Assembly (NCBI RefSeq): GCF_036023875.1
Contig: NZ_CP107931.1
Location: 2,108,001-2,172,000, forward strand
Source of the DNA: Mycobacterium sp. NBC_00419
GTDB lineage: Bacteria > Actinomycetota > Actinomycetes > Mycobacteriales > Mycobacteriaceae
Direction of reading: 5' to 3'
Length of the DNA stretch: 64,000 bases
Under the pieces are notes generated by a model, which saw nothing but the letters and a program-made list of their open reading frames with translations, did not search any database and was not told the origin of the DNA. Each line of letters opens with the position of its first letter. Position 1 is the first letter of the stretch. Shown in pieces: positions 1 to 8,090 of the stretch. The position numbers and the translations under genes were made by a program.

Positions 1-819
1 TTCACCGCACAAAGGGTTTTCGATATCGCCCAACGCTGGCGGCTCGGCGTGCTGGGCCTTACCCCTGCGATGGTGTGGGAGCTGGCCCAAACTGAGCAGG
101 ACGGCTCCCTGCCCGGCGTCGACAGCGTCATCGTGGGAACCGCGGCGATTCCCGAGGCCACCCGCCTGGCCTTCGAAGCCAAATATGATGTGCCGGTTCT
201 GCGGAACTACGGCCAGACCGAGTTCGCGGGGGCGATCGCCTTCGAACGCCCCGGCGACGTGGCCGCAGGTAAGCGCCCCGAAGGTACGGTCGGCCGGGTG
301 GCACCCGGGGTCGAGGTCGTCATCGTCGACCCGGAGGGCAGCGCCGTGGCCACCGGTGGGGTGGGCGAGATACTGGCACGTGCCGCCTCGGCGATGACCG
401 GCTACCTCGGCGACGACGGCCGGCCCGCCGGCTCGGATGAATGGCTGCACACCGGCGATCTCGGCAGGCTCGACGACGACGGATTCCTCTTCGTGGTCGG
501 ACGGGTTCGCGACATGGTCGTGTGCGGTGGATTCAATGTCTATCCCGCCCAGGTCGAAACGGCACTGAACGATCTGCCCGAAGTCGCCGACTCCGCGGTT
601 GCCGGGCTGCCCGACGAGCGACTCGGTGAAGTGCCGGTCGCCGCTGTCGTCCTCAACAAGGGCGCACGGGCCGACGCCGAGAGTCTCCGCCAGGCTCTGC
701 GATCCCGGCTGGCCCCCTACGAACTTCCCCGGCGACTGGTGTTCGTCGACGCGATTCCCCGCCATGACACCGGAAAGGTCAATCGTGACGAGATCGCTCG
801 GATTGTGAAGACCCCATGA
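1..819 (+). CDS. Acyl-CoA synthetase (FadD-type, AMP-forming), 5' end outside window
   Basis: The frame is open from base 1, so this is the C-terminal 272 residues of an ANL-superfamily enzyme that activates a carboxylic acid to acyl-AMP and then acyl-CoA. Visible motifs in order are NYGQTEFAG (AMP-binding loop), WLHTGDLG with the ribose-binding Asp, the hinge GRVRDMVVCGGFNVYP, and the C-terminal catalytic Lys in RHDTGKVNRDE. The N-terminal half lies upstream. Its stop overlaps the next start as ATGA, so it is translationally coupled to the acyl-CoA dehydrogenases that follow; its acyl-CoA product is a plausible substrate for them. The chain type cannot be read from the sequence. Confidence 0.9.
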   Translation, partial: FTAQRVFDIAQRWRLGVLGLTPAMVWELAQTEQDGSLPGVDSVIVGTAAIPEATRLAFEAKYDVPVLRNYGQTEFAGAIAFERPGDVAAGKRPEGTVGRVAPGVEVVIVDPEGSAVATGGVGEILARAASAMTGYLGDDGRPAGSDEWLHTGDLGRLDDDGFLFVVGRVRDMVVCGGFNVYPAQVETALNDLPEVADSAVAGLPDERLGEVPVAAVVLNKGARADAESLRQALRSRLAPYELPRRLVFVDAIPRHDTGKVNRDEIARIVKTP

Positions 820-1958
820 CCATGACCACCCGGACCTTCGACTCCACGAAGCTCACCGACGCCGAGTTCCGCGGACAACTGCAGAAGTGGTTCGCCGACA
901 ACCCAGCACCGCAACTGCCTCCGCTTGCCGCAGTCGGTGATGACGATTCCACGGAATACCTTGCTGCCCAGCGCCAATGGCAACACCGCTTGGCCGACGC
1001 CGGCCTGGCCGGGATCGCGTGGCCCCGGGAGTACGGCGGGCAGGGCGCCTCACCGATGCGACAGCTGATCTTCCACGAGGAGCATCAACGTGCGGGCGGC
1101 CAAGGAGGGGAACCATTCTTCGTCGGTGTGTCACACGCTGGTCCCACGATCATCTCCCACGGGACAGACGAGCAGCGTCGCCAATGGTTGCCGGGAATTC
1201 TCAACGGTGATCTGCTCTTCGCGCAGTGCTTCTCCGAGCCTGGTGCCGGATCCGACCTCGCATCGATCGCCACGCGTGGGGTCATCAACGGCGAACACCT
1301 GGTGGTCACCGGCCAGAAGTGTTGGAACACCAGGGCTCACCAGGCCGACCTGTGTGAACTTCTGGTTCGCACCGACGCCTCGGATCGCTACGGCGGGCTG
1401 ACCTACCTCATCGCCGACATGCGCATTCCGGGCATCACGATTCGCCCTATCACCACGATCACCGGCCGCACCGAGTTCTGCGAGGTGTTCTTCGACGATG
1501 CCCGGATTCCGCTGACAAGTGTGCTGGGCAACGTCGGGGACGGCTGGGCCGTCGCCACGGCCACCCTGCTGTTCGAGCGCAGCACGGCCTTCGCCGGGAT
1601 GATCGTCGGACTGCAGCGGGTCGTGGTGGAGATCTCGCGGAACTGCGGCCGCGACCCGGTGCAACTCCATCGGTTGCAGGAACTGTCCGACGACGTGTTC
1701 GCGGTTCGAGCGCTGCTGTACAAGAGCGTCTCCGAGCAGGAGAACGGCGGCGAGCCCGGACCCGCCAGCAGCGCACTGAAGCTGGTTGCCACCGAATTGA
1801 ACTATGCCTTGCGGAAATTCGCGGCCCTGCTTGACTCGGCTGAGTTCGAGCGGTACTTCGAATCGTTCGGGCTGCGGATCGGCGGCGGTACCTCGGAAGT
1901 CCAGCGCAACATCCTCGCCGAGCGCGTCCTCGGTCTGCCCCGGGAGCCACGCCGATGA
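816..1958 (+). CDS. Acyl-CoA dehydrogenase 1 (380 aa)
   Basis: This is an FAD-dependent acyl-CoA dehydrogenase that introduces an alpha-beta double bond into an acyl-CoA. The family layout is complete: N-terminal helical domain with WPREYGGQG, the middle beta domain with FAQCFSEPGAGSDLAS and GQKCWNT, and a C-terminal helical domain ending in the FAD-binding GGGTSEVQRNILAERVLGLP. The stretch before that motif is short, as in mycobacterial FadE partners that act as alpha2beta2 heterotetramers. It starts in an ATGA overlap with the synthetase gene and ends in another ATGA overlap. Substrate is unknown; a sterol side chain or branched acid is possible but inferred. Confidence 0.88.
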   Translation: MTMTTRTFDSTKLTDAEFRGQLQKWFADNPAPQLPPLAAVGDDDSTEYLAAQRQWQHRLADAGLAGIAWPREYGGQGASPMRQLIFHEEHQRAGGQGGEPFFVGVSHAGPTIISHGTDEQRRQWLPGILNGDLLFAQCFSEPGAGSDLASIATRGVINGEHLVVTGQKCWNTRAHQADLCELLVRTDASDRYGGLTYLIADMRIPGITIRPITTITGRTEFCEVFFDDARIPLTSVLGNVGDGWAVATATLLFERSTAFAGMIVGLQRVVVEISRNCGRDPVQLHRLQELSDDVFAVRALLYKSVSEQENGGEPGPASSALKLVATELNYALRKFAALLDSAEFERYFESFGLRIGGGTSEVQRNILAERVLGLPREPRR

Positions 1959-3073
1959 GCGGACCCGATCAGACGGTCCTCGCAGAGCTGACCGAGTTCT
2001 TCGACGTCGAGTTGCCGCGGTTCCAGGCGGACTTTGCCGACAGCACGGGGTTTGAGGCGCGCCGGGAATGGCAGCGACGACTCGACACCGGCGGCTGGGT
2101 CGGGCTGAACTGGCCCACCCAGCACGGCGGCCGTGCGCTTGATCTTGCCACGCAGGTGGCGTGCGAGACGGCCATGAACAGTTCCGGAGCGCCTCAGATC
2201 GCCGGCTTCATCGGCGTCAATACGGTGGCGTCCGCGATCATGCACTTCGGGTCCGACCAGCACAAGCAGTACCTGCCCGGTATCCGCAGCGGTGCGCTCA
2301 TCTTCTGCCAGAGCTTCAGCGAGCCCGAGGCCGGCAGCGATCTGGCCAGCCTGCGAACCCGGGCAGAGGCCACCGCCGATGGGTTTGTGCTCAACGGCCA
2401 GAAGGTGTGGACGTCGAACGCTACGGAGGGTGACCAGACCCTGGTCTTGGTCCGCACCACGGCCATCGAGTCGGGCGGTCGGTCACACCGGGGCCTGTCG
2501 TTGCTCCTGGTGCCCCTGGATCTGCCCGGCGTCACGGTGACTGGGATCCGACAACTCAACGGGGACAACGAGTTCGCCGAGATCTTCTTCGACGATGCCG
2601 CACTACCGGAGTCGGCACTGGTGGGACCTGTTGACGAAGGCTGGCGGGTGGCGATGAGCACGCTGGCACATGAACGGGCTGCGGCCATGATGCTGGCCAT
2701 GCGTACCCGTGCCCTGGTCCGCAACGCTGCCCGGCGTGAGGCGGCCACCGTGCCACCGTCCCGCCGCGACGATCTGCTGCGCCTCTACCTGCGCTCGGAG
2801 GTGCTGGGGCTGTTGGCCGAACGCTCTGTCGCCGAGCTGGGCTCCGGAAATCCCGGCCCGGCCCAGTCAGTGGTGAAGCTCGCCTGGAGTCAGGTGGATC
2901 AGAGCTTCGCCGACCTGATGTTCAGCCTCCGGGGCGCGGCTGCCACCGCCGGACTGGCGCCGCAGGAGACCGAGGCGCTGCTCTTCAGCCGCTCGAGCAC
3001 CATCGCCGCCGGCACCACGGAAGTAATGCGGAACATTCTCGCCGAGCAGGTGCTCGGTCTTCCCCGCGCCTGA
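1955..3073 (+). CDS. Acyl-CoA dehydrogenase 2 (372 aa)
   Basis: A second acyl-CoA dehydrogenase, related to but distinct from the preceding one. Visible are LNWPTQHGG, FCQSFSEPEAGSDLASLRT, GQKVWTS and the C-terminal AAGTTEVMRNILAEQVLGLPRA. It lies in the same coupled operon (ATGA overlap with gene 1, 41 nt before the next start). Side-by-side FadE genes of this kind often encode the two different subunits of one heteromeric enzyme, which is the most economical reading here. Which gene pairs with which is not decided by the sequence. Confidence 0.88.
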   Translation: MSGPDQTVLAELTEFFDVELPRFQADFADSTGFEARREWQRRLDTGGWVGLNWPTQHGGRALDLATQVACETAMNSSGAPQIAGFIGVNTVASAIMHFGSDQHKQYLPGIRSGALIFCQSFSEPEAGSDLASLRTRAEATADGFVLNGQKVWTSNATEGDQTLVLVRTTAIESGGRSHRGLSLLLVPLDLPGVTVTGIRQLNGDNEFAEIFFDDAALPESALVGPVDEGWRVAMSTLAHERAAAMMLAMRTRALVRNAARREAATVPPSRRDDLLRLYLRSEVLGLLAERSVAELGSGNPGPAQSVVKLAWSQVDQSFADLMFSLRGAAATAGLAPQETEALLFSRSSTIAAGTTEVMRNILAEQVLGLPRA

Positions 3074-3114
3074 CCCTGCATCGTGACCGTGCCCGAAGGA
3101 AGTTGGAGGATGAC

Positions 3115-4233
3115 GTGTCGTTGACATTGAGCGTCGAGCAGGAGGAACTGCGGACCGCGGTGCGCCGACTGCTGGAGACGAAAGCCACCAGTGCGGCGGT
3201 GCGCAACCATATGGAGACCGAGGCGGGCCACGATCCGGCGCTGTGGCAGCAGATGGCCGACCAGATGGGACTGCACGGTCTGGCGATTCCCGAGGAGTAC
3301 GGCGGGTCCGGCTTCACGCTGTCCGAACTGGCGATCGTGGCCGAGGAACTCGGCAGGGCGTTGGTACCGTCGCCCTTCTTCGCGACCGTCGGTCTGGCCG
3401 CGCAGTTCTTGCTCGCCAGCGGAGACGACGATGCGTGCCAGCGTTGGCTGCCCAGCATCGCCGACGGCTCGCTGACCGCCACGGTCGCAGTGTGCGACGA
3501 AGCCGGGTTGTGGGACCTGGGCGCGATCCGCACGACGGCGACGGCACACGCTCAGGGGTGGTCGGTCTCGGGGACCAAGATGTTCGTGGTCGACGGTGAT
3601 TCCGCCGGTCTGGTACTCGTGATCGCACGGGATAGCGACGGACTCGGCTTGTTTGCGGTGGAATCGTCCGACGACGCTGTCCGGCAGAGCCGGCTCGACG
3701 CACTCGATCCGACCCGTCGACTCGGGCGCATCGAGTTGGACAACGCGCAGGCCCGCCGCATCGCTCGGCCCGGGGATTCCAGCGGATTCCTGCAGCAGGC
3801 GCTCGACCTCGCGGTGGTGGTACTGGCGGCCGAGCAGATCGGTGGTGCGCAAGCGTGTCTGGACGACGCGGTGGCTTACTCCAAGGTGCGGGTGCAGTTC
3901 GACCGGCCGATCGGTTCCTTCCAGGCGATCAAGCACAAGTGCGCCGACATCCTGCTGCATATCGAATCAGCCAGGGCGGCAGTGCTGTACGCGGTGTCGC
4001 GGGCTGCCGATCCCGCCGAGGCCGAGTTCGGTGTCTGCGCCGCGGCCGCGGCCTCTTACTGCAGCCTCGCGTACTCGCATGCGGCCAAGGAGAACATCCA
4101 GATTCACGGCGGGATCGGCTTCACCTGGGAGCACGACTCCCACCTTCATCTGAAACGGGCCAAGACTTCCGAACTGCTCTTCGGGACACCGGCTGCACAC
4201 CGTGCGCGGGTGGCCGAACTGACCGGAATCTGA
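3115..4233 (+). CDS. Acyl-CoA dehydrogenase 3 (372 aa)
   Basis: Acyl-CoA dehydrogenase of the other FadE subclass: AIPEEYGGSG near residue 60, weak middle-domain motifs, then VRVQFDRPIGSFQAIKHKCAD (FAD adenine contact) and the C-terminal IQIHGGIGFTWEHDSHLHLKR. The start is set at the GTG preceded by GGAGGA; a TTG 12 nt upstream is also in frame but would bury the Shine-Dalgarno sequence. It is probably the complementary subunit of dehydrogenase 2 or 4. It is in one operon with its neighbours, 13 nt before dehydrogenase 4. Confidence 0.85.
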   Translation: MSLTLSVEQEELRTAVRRLLETKATSAAVRNHMETEAGHDPALWQQMADQMGLHGLAIPEEYGGSGFTLSELAIVAEELGRALVPSPFFATVGLAAQFLLASGDDDACQRWLPSIADGSLTATVAVCDEAGLWDLGAIRTTATAHAQGWSVSGTKMFVVDGDSAGLVLVIARDSDGLGLFAVESSDDAVRQSRLDALDPTRRLGRIELDNAQARRIARPGDSSGFLQQALDLAVVVLAAEQIGGAQACLDDAVAYSKVRVQFDRPIGSFQAIKHKCADILLHIESARAAVLYAVSRAADPAEAEFGVCAAAAASYCSLAYSHAAKENIQIHGGIGFTWEHDSHLHLKRAKTSELLFGTPAAHRARVAELTGI

Positions 4234-4246
4234 GGAAGGAGTCACG

Positions 4247-5449
4247 ATGAGCGACGCGACGACCACTCTGCCTGGTATCCGAGCAGCCGAAGCCGACACC
4301 GACGAGGAGTTCCGCACCGCGCTACGGACATGGTTGGCCGACAACCACCCCGGCCGGCGTCCGAAGGATCCTGCCGAGCGGCTGGCATGGCAGAAGCACT
4401 GGCTGGCAATGCTGTACGACGCCGGTTTCGCCGGTCCGAGCTGGCCGAGGGAGTTCGGGGGAATGGACCTGCCCTTCACCCGCCAGGTCATCTACCAGGA
4501 GGAGTACGGTCGTGCGCACCTGCCCGGGGCACTTGCCACCGGGTTGGGTATCGCCGGCCCGACCCTGATCGCCTACGGCACCGAGGAACAGAAGCGACGG
4601 TTCCTGCCCGCGATGTTGCGTGGGGATCAGGTCTGGGCACAAGGGTATTCGGAGCCCGAGGCCGGATCCGACCTCCCTGCGCTTCGCACCACGGCACGGC
4701 GAGACGGAGACGAGTACGTCGTGAACGGCCAGAAGGTGTGGAACACCGGGGCCGACCTCGCGGACATCATCTTCACGCTGGTCCGGACGGGAACACAGGA
4801 GTCCCGGCAGAAGGGCATCACGTACCTGCTGATCGACGCCCACGCCCCCGGAGTGACGATCCGCCCGCTACGTGACATCACCGGCGGCGCAGACTTTTCG
4901 GAGATATTCCTCGAGGACGTCCGCGTCCCGGTCGAGAACAGGGTCGGCGAGGAGAACGACGGCTGGCGGCTGGCGCGTACCAGCCTGGGCCACGAACGTG
5001 CCGCGTCGACCATGAATCAGGCGGCGATGTACCGCAGGGTGGTCGACGAGCTCATCGAACTGGCCCGTGAGCGGGGCGCAACGGCTGACCCTCTCGTTCG
5101 AGACCGGTTGGCCGATTTTGAAATTCGGGTGCGGATCATGCGCTACCAGGGCATGCGAACCATCGAATCGATCATCGCCAGAGGTGAACCGGGGCCGGGC
5201 GCCTCGACATCGCGGCTGTACATCAGCGGCTTCGAACAGGACCTCCACGAGTTCGCTCTCGAGCTACTCGGCAGCTACGCCACCTTGGGCAGGTCCGACC
5301 GGCACGCCGTTCAGCGGGGACGTTGGGTGTGGGGGTTCCTCAAGACCCGGGCTTCGACCATCGGCGCCGGAACCTCGGAGATCCAAAGGAATACGATCGC
5401 CGAGCAGGTCCTCGACATGCCGCGCGACCCGTCGATGCCGGCTCGGTGA
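4247..5449 (+). CDS. Acyl-CoA dehydrogenase 4 (400 aa)
   Basis: Last gene of the degradation operon. A full-length acyl-CoA dehydrogenase with SWPREFGGMD, WAQGYSEPEAGSDLPALRT, GQKVWNTGAD and C-terminal IGAGTSEIQRNTIAEQVLDMP. It has a strong ribosome binding site (GAGGAAGGAG) before the ATG. Its middle-domain sequence is close to FadE proteins that oxidise ring- or branched-chain CoA esters, but I would not assign a substrate. It ends 3 nt before the convergent lipoprotein gene, leaving almost no room for a terminator. Confidence 0.88.
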   Translation: MSDATTTLPGIRAAEADTDEEFRTALRTWLADNHPGRRPKDPAERLAWQKHWLAMLYDAGFAGPSWPREFGGMDLPFTRQVIYQEEYGRAHLPGALATGLGIAGPTLIAYGTEEQKRRFLPAMLRGDQVWAQGYSEPEAGSDLPALRTTARRDGDEYVVNGQKVWNTGADLADIIFTLVRTGTQESRQKGITYLLIDAHAPGVTIRPLRDITGGADFSEIFLEDVRVPVENRVGEENDGWRLARTSLGHERAASTMNQAAMYRRVVDELIELARERGATADPLVRDRLADFEIRVRIMRYQGMRTIESIIARGEPGPGASTSRLYISGFEQDLHEFALELLGSYATLGRSDRHAVQRGRWVWGFLKTRASTIGAGTSEIQRNTIAEQVLDMPRDPSMPAR

Positions 5450-5452
5450 CCC

Positions 5453-5896
5453 TCAGCACGCGACGTTGATGCGGAAGGTTCCGGAGGTACGCGCGCTGGG
5501 GCTTGCGGCGTTGAAGCCGAACGCTTCGCCCTTGACATCCAAAGTGGACCCGATGGGGCGGATCTCGGCGCTTCCGTCGAGGCCTTGCCAGTAGCTGCCG
5601 GTGAAGCCGCCAATGTTGCGGATGCTCACGGATTTGGCGGCCAGACCACGTCCGTTGTCGACGACCATCGTCGTGCCAGCCTTTGAGTCACCGGTGGTGA
5701 TCGTGGTCAGGTTGCCGTCCCGGACACAGGCGACTGCCGTGGTCGTGCCGGCATCCTGCCCGTTCACCGTGACAGAGGCCGTCCCGACGGCCAATTCCCC
5801 CGGCTTCAGGGGCGGTTCGACGGGGCCTTTGGAGCAGGCCGACAGTGCAGCGATGGCTACGGTTGCGCAAACGATGACGGCGAGGCGTTCTTTCAC
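5453..5896 (-). CDS. LpqH-like (19 kDa antigen family) lipoprotein
   Basis: A 147-residue exported lipoprotein. The N-terminus has Lys/Arg, a hydrophobic stretch and the lipobox LSAC with the acylated Cys at residue 21. The mature part (GELAVGTASVTVNGQDAG, then TTMVVDNGRGL and SVSIRNIGGFTGSY) matches the layout of the mycobacterial LpqH/19-kDa family, surface lipoproteins that stimulate TLR2. The GTG start was chosen because it puts the signal peptide at the N-terminus; upstream in-frame codons are shadow sequence. Two Cys in the mature part (VACV and the terminal AC) could pair. Expressed away from the next gene. Confidence 0.8.
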   Translation of the reverse strand: MKERLAVIVCATVAIAALSACSKGPVEPPLKPGELAVGTASVTVNGQDAGTTTAVACVRDGNLTTITTGDSKAGTTMVVDNGRGLAAKSVSIRNIGGFTGSYWQGLDGSAEIRPIGSTLDVKGEAFGFNAASPSARTSGTFRINVAC

Positions 5897-5950
5897 CGGC
5901 TCCACGTTACGAGCGGACCGGCCCCCGAGAACACCTTTCGGCCTGCTGCA

Positions 5951-5989
5951 AATGCGGTTCCCGATTCTGAGGCCCCAATGCGGTTCCCG
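5951..5989. repeat. 13-bp direct repeat AATGCGGTTCCCG, two copies
   Basis: Two exact copies lie at 5951-5963 and 5977-5989, 26 bp apart start to start. They sit in the 122-bp gap between the divergent lipoprotein and Phd-fold genes. The position fits a regulator-binding site for either gene, possibly autoregulation by the Phd-fold protein. Function is inferred. Confidence 0.6.
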
Positions 5990-6018
5990 TTCATCGCGCG
6001 GGAGAACACACTGAAGGT

Positions 6019-6327
6019 ATGGCAGAGACAATCGGCATCGGTCAGCTCCGAGCGGATACCCGGGCGTATCTGCACCGCGTTGCCGGCGGGGACACGCTGG
6101 AGTTGGTCCGCCGTGGCCGACTGACCGCTCGGATTGAACCAGTCCCCCAGTATCCGGCGTCAGGACCGCCACCAGGTGGCCGCTCGACAGCAGGGGTGAT
6201 CACGGTCGCCCTGTCGGGCTTCCGCTCGCAGGCGTCGCGCTACCTCGATCAGGTCGGGTCCGGCTGCACCGTGCATGTCTACCATCAGGGGCAACCATTG
6301 GCGCAGATTCGCGCGGCTGCCCAGTAG
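6019..6327 (+). CDS. Tandem Phd/YefM-fold antitoxin-like protein, no toxin partner
   Basis: 102 residues holding two copies of the same short domain. Residues about 5-42 read IGIGQLRADTRAYLHRV, then ELVRRGRLTARIEP; residues about 62-100 read ITVALSGFRSQASRYLDQV, then HVYHQGQPLAQIRA. Each matches the Phd/YefM pattern (an I-x(4)-LR element, a helix, then a strand ending in A-x-I). Phd proteins normally bind DNA as dimers and neutralise a toxin encoded just downstream. Here the next gene is a TetR regulator, overlapping by 1 nt, so no toxin is present. A covalently linked dimer acting only as a DNA-binding protein is one inference. Confidence 0.7.
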   Translation: MAETIGIGQLRADTRAYLHRVAGGDTLELVRRGRLTARIEPVPQYPASGPPPGGRSTAGVITVALSGFRSQASRYLDQVGSGCTVHVYHQGQPLAQIRAAAQ

Positions 6328-6974
6328 TGCTGCGCGGCAGGCTGATCGTGACGGACTCCCCAGCGCCCCGCGCGGCCGCAAGCAGCCGGCTGCAAGCCGA
6401 CGCCGAACGCGAGCGGCTGCTGGCGGCCGCCATGCAGGTGCTCGAACGCAGCGGATGGTGGGGGTTCAAGGTCGAGAGCGTCCTCAAGGAGGCCGATCTC
6501 TCGACCCGGAGCTTCTATCGGCACTTCGGCAAGAAGGCCGATTTGTTGGTAGCACTGCTGGAAGAGCAGATGGCCGACAATGCCGGGTGGCTGCGTCAGC
6601 ACACCGATTCGGTGACCACGCCGTACGCGAAAGTGTTCGCCTACGTCGCGGCACTGCTCGACATGGGCTACCTCGAGGACAAACGCAGGCCAACCTCGTT
6701 GTTCGGGTCGCATTGGCGCGAATTGATACCCGACTACCCCGAGGAACTCGAGCGTTGCATCGAGTTCGTGATCGCGCCACTGGCAGAGGCGATCACCGAG
6801 GGCACAGCATCAGGGGATTTCGACTGCGACGATCCCGTTGCGGACGCCCGCGCGATCTACTTCCTGGTCGCCAGTGTGACAGCCGATCAGGCGACGTTGT
6901 GCCCGGCTACGCCCCGCGACGAGATCGAACACATGTTGTTGCCGTTCATCGACAGGATGATTGGTCCGCACTAG
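6327..6974 (+). CDS. TetR/AcrR-family transcriptional regulator
   Basis: A TetR repressor: N-terminal helix-turn-helix in residues about 35-70 (FKVESVLKEADLSTRSFYRHF) and an unassigned ligand-binding C-terminal domain. The listed GTG overlaps the previous stop by one base, indicating coupling; a GTG at 6348 giving 208 residues is also plausible. It is convergent with the CAP-domain gene that ends the mce operon, so control of mce genes is possible but only positional. Confidence 0.85.
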   Translation: MLRGRLIVTDSPAPRAAASSRLQADAERERLLAAAMQVLERSGWWGFKVESVLKEADLSTRSFYRHFGKKADLLVALLEEQMADNAGWLRQHTDSVTTPYAKVFAYVAALLDMGYLEDKRRPTSLFGSHWRELIPDYPEELERCIEFVIAPLAEAITEGTASGDFDCDDPVADARAIYFLVASVTADQATLCPATPRDEIEHMLLPFIDRMIGPH

Positions 6975-6977
6975 CGT

Positions 6978-7481
6978 TCAGCGGCTAGGATCTTCACCCT
7001 TTCCATAGACTGCAACCACCACGCTGCGGTCGAAGCTGTTCTCCGACCACACTCCGATATCGACATTGCTGCAGTCGGTCATGATCTTGTAGTAGTCGGC
7101 CCGGTAGTACCACTGGTTAAGGATCTCAAGATTGTTGATCGCTAGGGCGGGATTGATAGCGACCGTCTCCGACACAGTTCCGCTGTAGCCGGCATTCCTG
7201 GCCCGGTCCTGCGCAGTCGACCCGTCGGAGCCGATATCGCCGTCGAGGGCGTGGTTGTTCAACACGTCCTCGGTCTGCCACTGCGCAGCAAGCCGCAGTT
7301 TGGGATTGATCCTGACCGTCGACTGGCAGCCGGCCTGCTGATGCAGCGTAACCACATTGGCGAAAACACTCTTGTTCAACCGGGCGTTGTCGGCCTGTGC
7401 GACCGGCATTGTCGGTAGCACTGCCACCGACAACACCGCACACGCGGCGACAGCGATACGCCTCGGATATCGTGTACTCAC
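6978..7481 (-). CDS. Secreted CAP (SCP/PR-1)-domain protein
   Basis: A 167-residue protein with a signal peptide (RRIAVAACAVLSVAV, cleavage after VAQA) and a small CAP domain: LAAQWQTEDVLNNHALDGDIGSDGST, AGYSGTVSETVA, and the C-terminal IGVWSENSFDRSVVVAVYG. The domain shows the His and Glu positions expected for the CAP cleft, but it is short for the family. CAP proteins are exported and in several lineages bind sterols or lipids. It is 18 nt downstream of the Mce-associated genes on the same strand, so it is probably the last gene of the mce transcript. Confidence 0.75.
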   Translation of the reverse strand: MSTRYPRRIAVAACAVLSVAVLPTMPVAQADNARLNKSVFANVVTLHQQAGCQSTVRINPKLRLAAQWQTEDVLNNHALDGDIGSDGSTAQDRARNAGYSGTVSETVAINPALAINNLEILNQWYYRADYYKIMTDCSNVDIGVWSENSFDRSVVVAVYGKGEDPSR

Positions 7482-7499
7482 GCAGCTGTGCCCTTCATA

Positions 7500-8090
7500 T
7501 CAGATCGGCTCAAAGCCCGAGATCAACCACCGATCGGCAACCTTGTCCAAGGTGACCCGCACGCTTGATGAGCTTTCGGCTGGAGCTTCGTTACCGATGG
7601 TGGTCGTTTGATCAACGAAAACTATTACTACAGAGTGGCTTTCGCTCGAAGAAACCGATCCTGCGACGGGTACCGTCGCGACGACCGAGACATTCTTCTG
7701 CTTCGATCCCGGGATGACGACGTCGTTGATCAGCTTGCTGTACTGGTCCCGGAACGATCCGGTCAGGCGGCCCCGCGCGGCGTCCAGATCTTTGTCCACC
7801 GTGGTCGGCTGATAGGTCAAGAGGGCGACGGTGCCGTCTCGGGCTGCCGCGACCGAATCTGTTGCCGCCTTGGCCGCATCGCGAGCCGAAGAGTCCTGCC
7901 ATCGAAGAAATCCCGCCCCCAGCGCCAACAGCAGCGCGATGACCGGCAACACCAGGTAGCCGATCACGCGAACCCAGGCGCCCCGGTTGCTACGGCGTAC
8001 ATCCGGAGTTGTGTCGGCCAGCTCGTCGTTCGGCAACGGACTGCACGCGGCGCTGCCCTTCGAGAGTTCCTCGACAGGAGCCGCGGTCAC
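7500..8090 (-). CDS. Mce-associated membrane protein (second)
   Basis: 196 residues with a cytoplasmic N-terminal tail, one membrane segment at about residues 35-62 (VIGYLVLPVIALLLALGAGF) and an exported domain of the Mas/VirB8-like type (ARDGTVALLTYQPTTVDKDLDAARGRLTGSF). Such proteins are encoded at the 3' end of actinobacterial mce operons and stabilise the Mce complex. Its start overlaps the preceding gene's stop by 4 nt. Confidence 0.85.
   Translation of the reverse strand: MTAAPVEELSKGSAACSPLPNDELADTTPDVRRSNRGAWVRVIGYLVLPVIALLLALGAGFLRWQDSSARDAAKAATDSVAAARDGTVALLTYQPTTVDKDLDAARGRLTGSFRDQYSKLINDVVIPGSKQKNVSVVATVPVAGSVSSSESHSVVIVFVDQTTTIGNEAPAESSSSVRVTLDKVADRWLISGFEPI

Noticed and set aside
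6019..6974. Toxin-antitoxin pair made of the Phd-fold gene and its neighbour
   Set aside because: The neighbour has a clear TetR helix-turn-helix and no PIN, Doc/Fic or RelE features.
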